Shown here: in pieces, positions 46,441 through 54,598 of the stretch
Layout of the letters: every line of letters begins with the position of its first letter
How positions within the stretch are numbered: position 1 is the first letter of the stretch
Origin: Pseudomonadota bacterium
GTDB lineage: Bacteria; Pseudomonadota; Gammaproteobacteria; Xanthomonadales; Xanthomonadaceae
Assembly (NCBI GenBank): GCA_023419315.1
Contig: JAEZYE010000054.1
Span: 1 to 64,000 of the forward strand
Reading direction: 5' to 3'
DNA: 64,000 bases
Translations under genes and position numbers: made by a program
The notes under the pieces: generated by a model
Database searches by the model: none
Told to the model about the DNA's origin: nothing
The model's input: only the letters and a program-made list of their open reading frames with translations

Positions 46441-47802
46441 TTACCGCAGCAGCACGACCTCTTCGGCCGACGTCGGATGGATGGCGACAGTGTCCTCGAG
46501 ATCGCGGCGCGTGATGCCGCGCCGGATCGCTACCGCGAATCCCTGCAGAATCTCGTCAGCGCCCTCGCCCATCAGGTGCAGGCCGATGACGCGTTCCTCC
46601 TCACCCACGCAGACCAGCTTGAACAGGCTGCGCTGCGGCGAGTCGGCAAGCGCATGCAGCATCGGCCGGAAGCGCGTGGTGAACACCTTGACCGTGTCGC
46701 CGTACTGCGCGCGCGCTTCTTCCTCTGTCAGTCCGACCTTGCCCATTGGCGGATGCGAGAACACCACGGTGGCGATGTCGCGATGATCCAGGCGCGATTC
46801 GGGCTTGCCGCCGTACAGGCGATCCATCAGACGGCGCGCAGCCGCGATGGCGACGGGGGTCAGTGCCGGTGCACCGGTGACGTCGCCGACCGCATGGATG
46901 TTCGGCGCAGTCGTGTTCTGCCATTCGTCCGTGCGTATGTGGCCGCGCTCGTCGAGTTCGACGCCGGCATGTTCAAGCCCGAGATCCGACGTGGAAGGCA
47001 CGCGACCGGTGGCGAAGATCAGGTGATCGAACGGTGCCGTCCGTTCCTGCGTCGCGCTGACCAGCACGACCTGGCCGTCGCCCGCGGCTTCGAGTTCCGC
47101 CAGTACGTAGCCGAAGTGCGTGCGGATGCCGTGCTGGCGATTGTCTTCGAGCAGATCGGTGGTCAGTTCTTCGTCGAAGCCTTCCAGCAGGCGTTGTCCG
47201 CGGACGAACATTTCGACTTGCGTGCCCAGCGCCTGCAGTACGCCCGCAAGCTCCACCGCGACATAACCCGCGCCGATGATCGCCACCGACTTCGGCGCAT
47301 CGCAGAAGTTGAAGAAGTCGTCCGACACCAGGCCCAACCTGGCGCCGGGCAATTCCGGCCTGTGCGGCCGACCGCCCGTGGCGATGAGGATCCGTTCGGC
47401 ATGAAGCACCGCGCCTTGCGAGGTTTCCACCGTGTGCGCGTCGCGCAGGCGGCCACGGCAGGGCATCCACACGATGCCGCTTTCGTCCAGGCGCTTGCGG
47501 TAGCTTGCATGGATGCCCGCGATGTAGCGCTGGCGATGGACGATGAATTCGCGCCAGTCCAGTCGCACGTCCGTCGCCACGTTGAAGCCCAGTTGCGGCG
47601 CGATCGCCAGGCGTTGCGCCATCTCGGCGGCGAGCCACATGGCCTTCTTCGGCACGCATCCGACATTGACGCAGGTGCCGCCCAGTTCGGCCGGCTCCAG
47701 CATGGCGACGCGCTTGCCCAGCGCTGCGGCGCGGAATGCTCCGGCCAGTCCGCCGGATCCACCGCCGATGACGACGAGATCGAAATGGCTGTCGGCGCTC
47801 AT
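46441..47802 (-). CDS. gor: Glutathione-disulfide reductase-type flavoenzyme
   Basis: A 453-residue NADPH-dependent disulfide reductase. The FAD site is VVIGGGSGGLA at 10-20, the redox pair is GGTCVNVGCVPKK with Cys44 and Cys49, and the NADPH site is IIGAGYVAVELAGV near 176-189, where GxGYxAxE matches glutathione reductase. The catalytic His442 lies in the C-terminal HPTSAEEVV, followed by only a short LLR. ATG 47802 overlaps the stop of the D-amino-acid dehydrogenase gene by four bases (ATGA). Glutathione is the likely substrate, but the specificity is inferred. Confidence 0.9.
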   Translation of the reverse strand: MSADSHFDLVVIGGGSGGLAGAFRAAALGKRVAMLEPAELGGTCVNVGCVPKKAMWLAAEMAQRLAIAPQLGFNVATDVRLDWREFIVHRQRYIAGIHASYRKRLDESGIVWMPCRGRLRDAHTVETSQGAVLHAERILIATGGRPHRPELPGARLGLVSDDFFNFCDAPKSVAIIGAGYVAVELAGVLQALGTQVEMFVRGQRLLEGFDEELTTDLLEDNRQHGIRTHFGYVLAELEAAGDGQVVLVSATQERTAPFDHLIFATGRVPSTSDLGLEHAGVELDERGHIRTDEWQNTTAPNIHAVGDVTGAPALTPVAIAAARRLMDRLYGGKPESRLDHRDIATVVFSHPPMGKVGLTEEEARAQYGDTVKVFTTRFRPMLHALADSPQRSLFKLVCVGEEERVIGLHLMGEGADEILQGFAVAIRRGITRRDLEDTVAIHPTSAEEVVLLR

Positions 47803-49049
47803 GCAAATCGCTCCGGTCGATAAGGCGTGGGATCGAAGGCCGGCTCGCGGCCCGTCATCAGATCGGCGATCAACTGGCCGGTCGCAGCGCTCATGCTGAT
47901 GCCGAGCATGCCGTGCCCGGCCGCGAGCCACAGACCCGCCTGGCCCGGTACGCGCCCCAGCAGCGGCAGATCGTCGTAGGTCATCGGTCGCCAGCCGTAC
48001 CAGCGCTCGACCACGTTCGCGCCGACCGGCTCGCGCAGGAATTCGCGGGCACCGCGTTCCAGCGCCGCCAGCCGGGTTTCATTCAATTGCGTGTCGTAGC
48101 CGGAAAATTCCATCGTGCTGCCCAGGCGGAAGCCGCTGTCCCAGACCGTGACGCAGACCGAGCGATCTTTCAGCACCAGCGGCCGGCTCGGCACGCGATC
48201 GGGACGGCTGTAAGTGATCGAGTACCCCTTGCCCGGCTGGATCGGCACGCGCAGTTTCCATTGCCGCGCGAACGCGGGCGTCCACGCCCCGAGGGCGATG
48301 ACGACTTCGCGCGCGCGACGGATGCCTTGCGAGGTGGCGACGGCGAAGCCCGGCGTTTCGTTGCGCACCGCTTCGGCACCGCAATGCGGCTCGAGGATTC
48401 CGCCGCGTTCGCGCACGACCCGCGCCAGTTCGGCGACATACCGATCCGGGCGCAGGCGCGCGTCCTGCGGGAAACGGATCGCACCGGCAACGCCTTCGCG
48501 CATCGCCGGTTCCTGGCGCTCGTACTCACGGCCTTCGATGATTTCGCTGTCGATTCCGAATTCGCGCAGTGCGGCGCTTTCGGCGATGTAGTGCTCGAAA
48601 TTGCGCGGGTCGCGGAACACGTAATCGAGCCCTTCCTCCTGGAACTCGCAGGCGAGCGGGTAATCCTGCACCCACTGCGCCAGACGAGCACGTGAATCCT
48701 GCAACAACGCATTGCGCGCCAGCGCGCTCGCGCGCCAATCGCGCGGATTGCAGCGCGCGGAAAAACGCAGCAGCCAGCGCCACAAGCCGGGATCGATGCG
48801 CGGCTTCAGGTACAGCGGCGCGTCCGGCGAAAGCATCCAGCGCAATCCCCGCGTTGCCACGCCCGGCGCCGCCAGCGGCGGCGCATGGCTTGGCGTGATG
48901 GTGCCGCAGTTTCCATGCGAAGCGCCGTGGCCGATTTCGCCGGCGTCGATGACGCGCACGCGGCGACCCGATTCAAGCAAGGACAAGGCGACGGACAGGC
49001 CGATCGCGCCGCCACCAAGGATGAGGATGTCGTCAGTCGGTGTGTTCAC
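47799..49049 (-). CDS. D-amino-acid dehydrogenase-like FAD oxidoreductase
   Basis: A DadA-family flavoenzyme of about 416 residues. The FAD-binding ILGGGAIGLSVALSLLE lies near residues 8-24, an Asp/Ala motif RVRVIDAGEIGHGASHGNCG follows, and the C-terminal block has WYGWRPMTYDDLPLLGRV and GHGMLGISMSAATG. It probably oxidises a D-amino acid or hydroxyproline-type substrate and passes electrons to the membrane. The start is uncertain: GTG 49049 or TTG 49055, neither with a clear ribosome binding site. It overlaps the glutathione-reductase-like gene by four bases. Confidence 0.88.
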   Translation of the reverse strand: MNTPTDDILILGGGAIGLSVALSLLESGRRVRVIDAGEIGHGASHGNCGTITPSHAPPLAAPGVATRGLRWMLSPDAPLYLKPRIDPGLWRWLLRFSARCNPRDWRASALARNALLQDSRARLAQWVQDYPLACEFQEEGLDYVFRDPRNFEHYIAESAALREFGIDSEIIEGREYERQEPAMREGVAGAIRFPQDARLRPDRYVAELARVVRERGGILEPHCGAEAVRNETPGFAVATSQGIRRAREVVIALGAWTPAFARQWKLRVPIQPGKGYSITYSRPDRVPSRPLVLKDRSVCVTVWDSGFRLGSTMEFSGYDTQLNETRLAALERGAREFLREPVGANVVERWYGWRPMTYDDLPLLGRVPGQAGLWLAAGHGMLGISMSAATGQLIADLMTGREPAFDPTPYRPERFA

Positions 49050-49106
49050 AGGCAAAGACCAGCAACGCGAGAGCTCCGGGTGATGCAGCGCTTCATGTGG
49101 GCTCGC

Positions 49107-50345
49107 TCATCGGCGCATCGGCTGCGCGCGCAGATAGGTCAGCGACCGCCACAGCCACTCGGCGGGACCGAAGCGGAAACGCGACAGCCACGCGCGGCTC
49201 CACAGCACCTGAAGCAGGAAGACGGCGACGGCGAACACGGCCTGCCAGGCGCGCGGCATCTGCTCGAAATATCCCAGCCCGTATGCGTAGAAGACGAGCG
49301 TGCAGATGACCGACTGCATCAGATAGTTGGTCAACGCCATCCGGCCGGCCGGTGCGAGCCAGCCGCTTCCCCCGCCGCCCGCCGCGAAACGCACCACCCA
49401 CGCCATGTACCCGAAGGCCATCAGCACGCTGCCCAGGGAACTGAGGAAGAAAGCGAACGCGGACGTCACGTTGACGGTGTCGAAGTGCATCGTCGGTTGC
49501 AGAACGAACGACAGGCCCATCGACGCCAGACCCATCGGCAGCGCGACCCAGCGCAAGGCGGCAAACAGGCGCGGGAACTGCGCCGGCGAAGCAATCGCGC
49601 CGCTCTTCACGAACCAGGCGCCGAACAGGAACATCGCGAAGACCATCGGTCCCATCATCGGCAGGTTGCTCAGCATGAAGCCGGTATCACGCATGCGCTG
49701 CAGCGTCGCGTCCCACCATGTGCCGGCGCCGTATGCCAGCTGCTGCGCTTCATTCATCTGCGCCATCTGCGCGGCCATCTTGGCCATCTCGCGATTCCAT
49801 TCGGTGGCGGTGGTCGGATCCAGTTGCATCGCACTGCCGAGCAGACCGAGCAGCCCCATCAGTCCGGAGGGCACCAGGTAGGCCACGATGGCCAGCCAGG
49901 GCAGCCACTTGGCCGGCATCCGCCGGAACGCCAGCAGCAAGAATGAAAGCAGGCCGTAGACGAGCAGGATGTCGCCCGACCAGATCAGCAGCGCGTGGAT
50001 GAGGCCGAACCCCATCAACACCGCACTCCGGCGCAGGTACACCGCACCGAACGCTTGTCCGCGCGCGTCGGCGCGCTGCGACATCACCGCGAAACCCATG
50101 CCGAACAGCAGCGAGAACAGCGTGTAGAACTTGCCCTGCACGAGGATGTAGATCGCCGCATCAGCGATGCGATCCGCGCCGGTCAGCGCGGGATTGAGGC
50201 CGGTGAAGGCGTCCATCATCGGGCCGCTGAAAGCCTCGATGTTCATCAGCAGGATGCCGAGCAGTGCAAAGCCGCGCAGTACGTCCATCGTGCCGATGCG
50301 TTCGGCGGCTTCAATCGGCCGCAGTCCCGGTTGCATCTCCGTCAT
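49107..50345 (-). CDS. DUF418 integral membrane protein (second copy)
   Basis: A 412-residue paralogue of the protein at 44881-46332. It shares the RIGTMDVLRGFALLGILLMN opening (16-35), KFYTLFSLLFGMGFAVM near 73 and the C-terminal LAPAGRMALTNYLMQSVI and FRFGPAEWLWR blocks. It lacks the long charged insert of the other copy but has a Met/Ala/Gln-rich loop (MAKMAAQMAQMNEAQQ) in the equivalent place. ATG 50345 is chosen over an upstream ATG adding 24 residues. The function is unknown. Confidence 0.88.
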   Translation of the reverse strand: MTEMQPGLRPIEAAERIGTMDVLRGFALLGILLMNIEAFSGPMMDAFTGLNPALTGADRIADAAIYILVQGKFYTLFSLLFGMGFAVMSQRADARGQAFGAVYLRRSAVLMGFGLIHALLIWSGDILLVYGLLSFLLLAFRRMPAKWLPWLAIVAYLVPSGLMGLLGLLGSAMQLDPTTATEWNREMAKMAAQMAQMNEAQQLAYGAGTWWDATLQRMRDTGFMLSNLPMMGPMVFAMFLFGAWFVKSGAIASPAQFPRLFAALRWVALPMGLASMGLSFVLQPTMHFDTVNVTSAFAFFLSSLGSVLMAFGYMAWVVRFAAGGGGSGWLAPAGRMALTNYLMQSVICTLVFYAYGLGYFEQMPRAWQAVFAVAVFLLQVLWSRAWLSRFRFGPAEWLWRSLTYLRAQPMRR

Positions 50346-50420
50346 GCTTCGTTCCCCGACGTCGTGTCTCGAGGCGTCGATTAGAACATGGCGGCACCAC
50401 GTGATCGCACCGCGCAAATG

Positions 50421-50449
50421 CAGACGGCCCGCGCAAGGCGGGCCGTCTG
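50421..50449 (-). terminator. Hairpin downstream of the SlyD-like gene
   Basis: CAGACGGCCCGC and GCGGGCCGTCTG form a 12-bp perfect stem with a CAAG-type loop. The T-run is short. It lies 20 bp beyond the stop of the leftward isomerase gene. Confidence 0.65.
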
Positions 50450-50469
50450 ATCAATCCTGTGGGCGCCAC

Positions 50470-50949
50470 TCAGTGGTGATGGCCGCCGTCGCCGTGCACG
50501 TGGCCGTGCTCGATTTCCTCCGCGCTGGCTTCGCGCACTTCCACGATCTCGACATCGAAATGCAGCGCCTTGCCGGCCATCGGGTGATTGAGATCGACAT
50601 CGACCACGCTCATGCCGACCTTCTGGATCGTCACCGCGCGCGGGCCGAAGTTGGTGTTGAGCACGACCTGCTGGCCGGGGACCAGCTTCTGCGCGCCGAA
50701 GTGCTTCTTGGGCACGCGCTGGGTCAGGCCCTCGCGCACATCGCCGTAGGCGTCGGCCGGCGCCACGTCCACGCCGAAGCTGTCGCCGGCTTCGTGATCC
50801 ATCAACGCGTTTTCCAGGCCCGGAATGATGTTGCCGTGACCGATGAGGATGGCCAGCGGCTCGCGATCCTTCGAGGTTTCCAGCGGCTCCTGGCCGGCTT
50901 CGGACACGGTGTAATGGAAACGGACGACACTGTCTTTTGCGATTTTCAT
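50470..50949 (-). CDS. slyD: SlyD-like FKBP-type peptidyl-prolyl isomerase
   Basis: A 159-residue cytoplasmic prolyl isomerase and chaperone. The FKBP core starts VVRFHYTVSEAGQEP (8-22) and contains GHGNIIPGLENALM (37-50); the insert-in-flap domain follows with ADAYGDVREGLTQRVPKKHF (65-84). The core closes with VDLNHPMAGKALHFDVEI. The C-terminus is His-rich (EHGHVHGDGGHHH), a short form of the SlyD metal-binding tail that can deliver nickel. No nickel enzyme is nearby. Confidence 0.92.
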   Translation of the reverse strand: MKIAKDSVVRFHYTVSEAGQEPLETSKDREPLAILIGHGNIIPGLENALMDHEAGDSFGVDVAPADAYGDVREGLTQRVPKKHFGAQKLVPGQQVVLNTNFGPRAVTIQKVGMSVVDVDLNHPMAGKALHFDVEIVEVREASAEEIEHGHVHGDGGHHH

Positions 50950-51025
50950 GCGGGACTCTGGACTGGGCTGCCGGGCAGCGTGGCTGGCTTGTCGGCCAAG
51001 GGGATTGCAGCGAAGATGCGCCGCA

Positions 51026-51601
51026 ATGAAGACCGCGCATTATCCCGGCTTGCCCACCCTGCCGCCAGCGGCCACGACCGTGGCGTCGCGGCGGATCGGC
51101 GGCAGCGCTCTCGCCATTTGCCTGATGCTGGCCGGCTGCGGGGGCTCGACCGAGACCGTCCGCCGCCCCTCGCCTGCGCCGACGCGCGCGTGGCCGCAGG
51201 TGGCGGCAGAAGATCCTGCCGCCGCCAATGCCGTGCTGATGCGGGCGCTCGGCCTGGTCGGCACGCCATACCGCTTTGGTGGCAATACGCCCGAATCCGG
51301 CTTCGATTGCAGCGGACTGGTCACCTACGTCTTCCGCGACATGCTGGATGTGCGCCTGCCGCGTACCTCGCGCGAACTGGCCGCGGCCCAGGGACCACGC
51401 ATCGAACCGGCCCGCCTGGCGCCTGCCGACCTGGTGTTCTTCGGCAGTCGCGGCAGCGTCACCCATGTGGGCATCTACGTCGGCGAAGGGCGCTTCGTCC
51501 ACGCGCCAAGTTCGGGCGGTACCGTCCGCCTGGACCACCTGGACGGGACCTACTGGCGGGACCACTATTCCGGCGCCCGGCGGGTTTTGACACGCTCTTG
51601 A
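51026..51601 (+). CDS. NlpC/P60 family lipoprotein (C40 peptidase)
   Basis: A 191-residue probable gamma-D-glutamyl peptidoglycan endopeptidase. The lipobox LAGC puts the lipidated Cys at 38, at the end of a long N-terminal leader. The C40 domain at about 68-190 has the catalytic Cys95 in GFDCSGLV and His147 in THVGIYV. ATG 51026 is chosen; the frame extends upstream but crosses the isomerase promoter region. A larger paralogue follows after 112 bp. Confidence 0.92.
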   Translation: MKTAHYPGLPTLPPAATTVASRRIGGSALAICLMLAGCGGSTETVRRPSPAPTRAWPQVAAEDPAAANAVLMRALGLVGTPYRFGGNTPESGFDCSGLVTYVFRDMLDVRLPRTSRELAAAQGPRIEPARLAPADLVFFGSRGSVTHVGIYVGEGRFVHAPSSGGTVRLDHLDGTYWRDHYSGARRVLTRS

Positions 51602-51713
51602 CTCACATTGGAACGTAGTTCCGCCTGAATTGACGGAATTTTAACGATTTACAAACAAAATGATGGCGTCGTGAAGGCACTATTGCGCCTTCTTTTCGAT
51701 TTGCTAACCCCGC
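51602..51713 (+). promoter_or_regulatory. AT-rich leader between the two NlpC/P60 genes
   Basis: This 112-bp spacer is markedly AT-rich for the window, including ATTTTAACGATTTACAAAC. TTGACG at 51630-51635 is a possible -35 element, but no clear -10 stands at the right distance. It probably carries the promoter of the second peptidase gene. Confidence 0.4.
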
Positions 51714-52487
51714 GTGACGACCGACGACCTGCCGACAGGCCAGCCAGCCGCCACCCTTCGCAAGCTGCGGGGTGTCTCCCTGATCCTCTCGATGCTGCTT
51801 TCCGCGCCTGTTCTGGCGCAGGAAGCCCCGGTTGCGCCCGCTGAAACGGTCGCACCGCCGGTGATCGCGCTGGAGGCTGTCGATTCCAATACGGAAGCCC
51901 CCGCGAAAGCGGCCACGCCGGCCAACAGCGGCATCCGCGAGAAAGCCGCCGAAGCCGCTACCGCCACCCTCGCGGCGCTGCTGCCGCGACTGGCTGCCAG
52001 TGACAGCCTGCCGTTGCTGGACCGTTCGACCATGGTGGCCGGCGATCTGAGCCGCCTGCTCTCGGGCTACGAGTTGAACGGCGGCGTCGTGAAAGACGAA
52101 GGCGGCAAGATCCAGGCCGTGCTCAAGCGTGCGATGGCCCTGATGGGTACGCCGTACCGCTGGGGCGGCACTTCGCCCGACAGCGGCTTCGATTGCAGCG
52201 GTCTGGTGGGTTACGTCTTCCGTTCGGCGCTGGGCATCGACCTGCCGCGCGTCTCGCGTGATATCGCCACGCAGTCCAACGGCCAGATGATCGCCAAGCG
52301 CGAAGACCTGAAGCAGGGCGACCTGGTGTTTTTCGGGTTGAAGGGCCGCATCAACCACGTCGGCATCTATGTGGGTGAAGGCCGTTTCCTGCATTCGCCG
52401 AGCACGGGCAAGGACGTCCGCGTGGACAGCCTGCTGACCGGTTATTGGGCCCCCCGCTTCATGCAGGCCCGTCGAATCGAGATGTAA
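51714..52487 (+). CDS. NlpC/P60 family exported peptidase (C40), second copy
   Basis: A 257-residue paralogue of the preceding protein. A signal sequence ends near residue 36 (SMLLSAPVLAQ), an Ala/Pro-rich region covers 37-100, and the C40 domain at about 132-255 has Cys161 in GFDCSGLV and His215 in NHVGIYV. It has no lipobox, so it is periplasmic or secreted, unlike the lipoprotein copy. An in-frame stop lies nine bases before GTG 51714, which fixes that codon as the earliest start, although no good ribosome binding site is visible. Confidence 0.9.
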   Translation: MTTDDLPTGQPAATLRKLRGVSLILSMLLSAPVLAQEAPVAPAETVAPPVIALEAVDSNTEAPAKAATPANSGIREKAAEAATATLAALLPRLAASDSLPLLDRSTMVAGDLSRLLSGYELNGGVVKDEGGKIQAVLKRAMALMGTPYRWGGTSPDSGFDCSGLVGYVFRSALGIDLPRVSRDIATQSNGQMIAKREDLKQGDLVFFGLKGRINHVGIYVGEGRFLHSPSTGKDVRVDSLLTGYWAPRFMQARRIEM

Positions 52488-52504
52488 GCCGGTTTCGTCT
52501 CACT

Positions 52505-52535
52505 GAAAAAAGCCGCCTCATCAGGCGGCTTTTTT
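52505..52535. terminator. Strong bidirectional intrinsic terminator
   Basis: AAAAAAGCCGCC, a TCATCA-type loop and GGCGGCTTTTTT lie between the convergent NlpC/P60 and thioesterase genes, with A and T tracts on both sides. Confidence 0.92.
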
Positions 52536-52554
52536 GTGCGCGGGCAATCCTAGA

Positions 52555-53052
52555 TCAATGGTCCAAAGCCTCGGCGTCCTGATAATGCGCCACGGTCTGC
52601 TCGATGCCCTTGCTGAGCTCCATGACCTTCAACGCGTACTCGGCCATGCGGCAGTCCTCCGGCGTTTCCGGCTGCCAGGACGGCACCGCGGTCGGCTTGC
52701 CTTCCACGTCATCCAGCGCGACGAACACGATCACGCAGTGCGTGCAGAGCCTCGATTCACCGCCCATCGGATCGCGGGCGCGCACATCGATGGCGAAATG
52801 CATGCTGCTGGTGCCCGTGTACACCAGCTTCGCCGAGACAGTGACCAGGTCGCTGGTACGAATCGGGGCGACGAAGCGGATCCCGCCCACCGCCACCGTC
52901 ACGCTGTAGCGCCCGCTCCAGCCGACCGCTGCGGCGTAGCCGACCTGGTCGATCCATTTCATGACGATGCCGCCATGCACCTTGCCGCCGTAATTGACGT
53001 CGGTCGGTTGGGCCAGGAACCGGAAGGTCAGTTCTCGCTGCTCACCGCTCAT
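52555..53052 (-). CDS. Hotdog-fold acyl-CoA thioesterase
   Basis: A 165-residue acyl-CoA hydrolase of the YciA/BACH group. VNYGGKVHGGIVMKWIDQVGYAAA (19-42 region) is the hotdog helix with the catalytic Asp, and VGGIRFVAPIRTSDLVTV follows. The C-terminus carries VIVFVALDDVEGKPT. Such enzymes hydrolyse acyl-CoAs to free acids and CoA in the cytoplasm. ATG 53052 (MSGEQRELTF) is chosen over an ATG 36 bases upstream. Confidence 0.92.
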   Translation of the reverse strand: MSGEQRELTFRFLAQPTDVNYGGKVHGGIVMKWIDQVGYAAAVGWSGRYSVTVAVGGIRFVAPIRTSDLVTVSAKLVYTGTSSMHFAIDVRARDPMGGESRLCTHCVIVFVALDDVEGKPTAVPSWQPETPEDCRMAEYALKVMELSKGIEQTVAHYQDAEALDH

Positions 53053-53123
53053 GGCACGTCCTCGCTGGGAAAGCGCCGAGCTTGCCACAAGCGCCCCAGC
53101 GGATCAGGTGGAATGTCGCAAAG

Positions 53124-53151
53124 AAAAGGCCGGCATCGCCGCCGGCCTTTT
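53124..53151. terminator. Intrinsic terminator between M16 peptidase and thioesterase genes
   Basis: AAAAGGCCGGC, a short ATCGCC-type loop and GCCGGCCTTTT form a GC-rich stem with A and T tracts, just beyond the stop of the leftward M16 gene. Confidence 0.88.
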
Positions 53152-53171
53152 CGCGTCTCCACCGCCAAGCG

Positions 53172-54587
53172 TTACTTGGCCTGCACTTCGAAGTTGCCGT
53201 AGGGCTTGAGCTGTTCGGCAATCGCCTTGCTGTCGCCGACCACGACGATCGACTGCTGCTTCGGATCGAAATACTGCCGGGCGACCGACTGCACCTTGGC
53301 CGCATCCAGCTTGCGCAGCTGCGGGACGAACTGGCCGAGGAATTCCGCGGGCAGGCCGATCAGCCAGTTCTTGGCCAGCGACGCGGCGACCGCACCCTGC
53401 AACTGGTTGCTCAGCACGTAATCGCCTGCGATGTAGCGCTTGGTGTCTTCCATGTCCTTGTCGTTCACCGGCTCGTTGCGCAGGCGATCGAACTCGTGGA
53501 AGAACTCCTTCACCGATGCGCCGGTCACTTCGTTGCGCACGTCCGCCTGCGCGATCACTTCGCCGCCGGCACGCGCGGCGCCCAGCTTGACGCCCGCGCC
53601 GTAGGTGTAGCCCTTTTCCTCGCGCAGGTTGAGGTTGACGCGACTGCTGAACCCTCCGCCCAGCAGGATGCGCGTGAACTGCAGCGGCACGTAGTCCGGA
53701 TCGGTCGCCGCCAGCGCGGGGCGGCCGATGCGCAGCGTCGACTGCACGCTGCCATCGCGCTGCAACACCACGAAGCGCGGCGCCGCATCGCGCGGTGCGG
53801 CCGGCGTATCGGCCACCTCGCCGTCCGCGACCTTCCAGTCTCCGAACGCCTTCTCCGCCATGGCGAAACCTTCCGCCGGCGTCACCCTGCCGGTGATCAC
53901 CAGCAGGCTGCGATCCGGATGGAAGCGCCGCGCATGTTCACTGCGCAACGTGGCCGGATTGAGCGCCGCGATGCCGGCTTCGGACAATTGCGTCCGCGCG
54001 TACGGATGCGCTCCGTAAATCGCCGACAGCATCGCGCGGTTTGCACGGAAGGAAGGCTGGGCTTCGTTGGCCTTCAACTGCTGCGCCGCGTTGGCTTGCG
54101 CCAGCTTGACCTCGTTCTCGGGGAACGCCGGCTGCCGCGCGACTTCGGCAAGCAGTTCGAGCATCGGGCCGGCATGGCTCGACAACGCATCGGCATACAC
54201 GGTCACGCCGTCATTGCTCGCCGCGGCGCTCACGCTGCCGCCGAAACCCTGGGCGGTTTCCGCGACCGCGCGCGAATCGCGGCGCGCGGTGCCTTCGGTC
54301 AACAGGCCGGCGAACAGGCTGGCGAAGCCCGATGCGTCGGCCGGATCGGCAGCCAGGCCGGCATTGCGCACGGCGAATACGTAATCCACGCGCGGAATAC
54401 CGTCGCGCGGCACGACCCAGACTTCCAGGCCGTTGGCGAGCGTCTTCTTTTCAATCTGCGGCACCGGCAACGGCTTGTCGGGCGCGTACGGCGGCAGTTC
54501 CTTCGGCAGCACCGGCTCGGCGGCCTGCGCCGAGAAGGCCAGCAGGCTGGAAACGGTCAATGCGATCACGGTCTTGTGCAGGCTCAT
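53172..54587 (-). CDS. M16-family protein without zinc-binding motif (non-catalytic partner)
   Basis: A 471-residue exported protein with a signal peptide of about 22 residues (SSLLAFSAQA). It has the two-lobed M16 fold, but the inverted zinc motif HxxEH is replaced by GFASLFAGLLTEG (near 86-98), so it cannot bind zinc in the normal way. The C-terminal R/Y pair typical of substrate-closing subunits is present in NLREEKGYTYG. It begins 11 bp after the stop of the active M16 gene, so the two probably form a heterodimeric periplasmic protease. Confidence 0.92.
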   Translation of the reverse strand: MSLHKTVIALTVSSLLAFSAQAAEPVLPKELPPYAPDKPLPVPQIEKKTLANGLEVWVVPRDGIPRVDYVFAVRNAGLAADPADASGFASLFAGLLTEGTARRDSRAVAETAQGFGGSVSAAASNDGVTVYADALSSHAGPMLELLAEVARQPAFPENEVKLAQANAAQQLKANEAQPSFRANRAMLSAIYGAHPYARTQLSEAGIAALNPATLRSEHARRFHPDRSLLVITGRVTPAEGFAMAEKAFGDWKVADGEVADTPAAPRDAAPRFVVLQRDGSVQSTLRIGRPALAATDPDYVPLQFTRILLGGGFSSRVNLNLREEKGYTYGAGVKLGAARAGGEVIAQADVRNEVTGASVKEFFHEFDRLRNEPVNDKDMEDTKRYIAGDYVLSNQLQGAVAASLAKNWLIGLPAEFLGQFVPQLRKLDAAKVQSVARQYFDPKQQSIVVVGDSKAIAEQLKPYGNFEVQAK

Positions 54588-54598
54588 GGGACGTCTCC

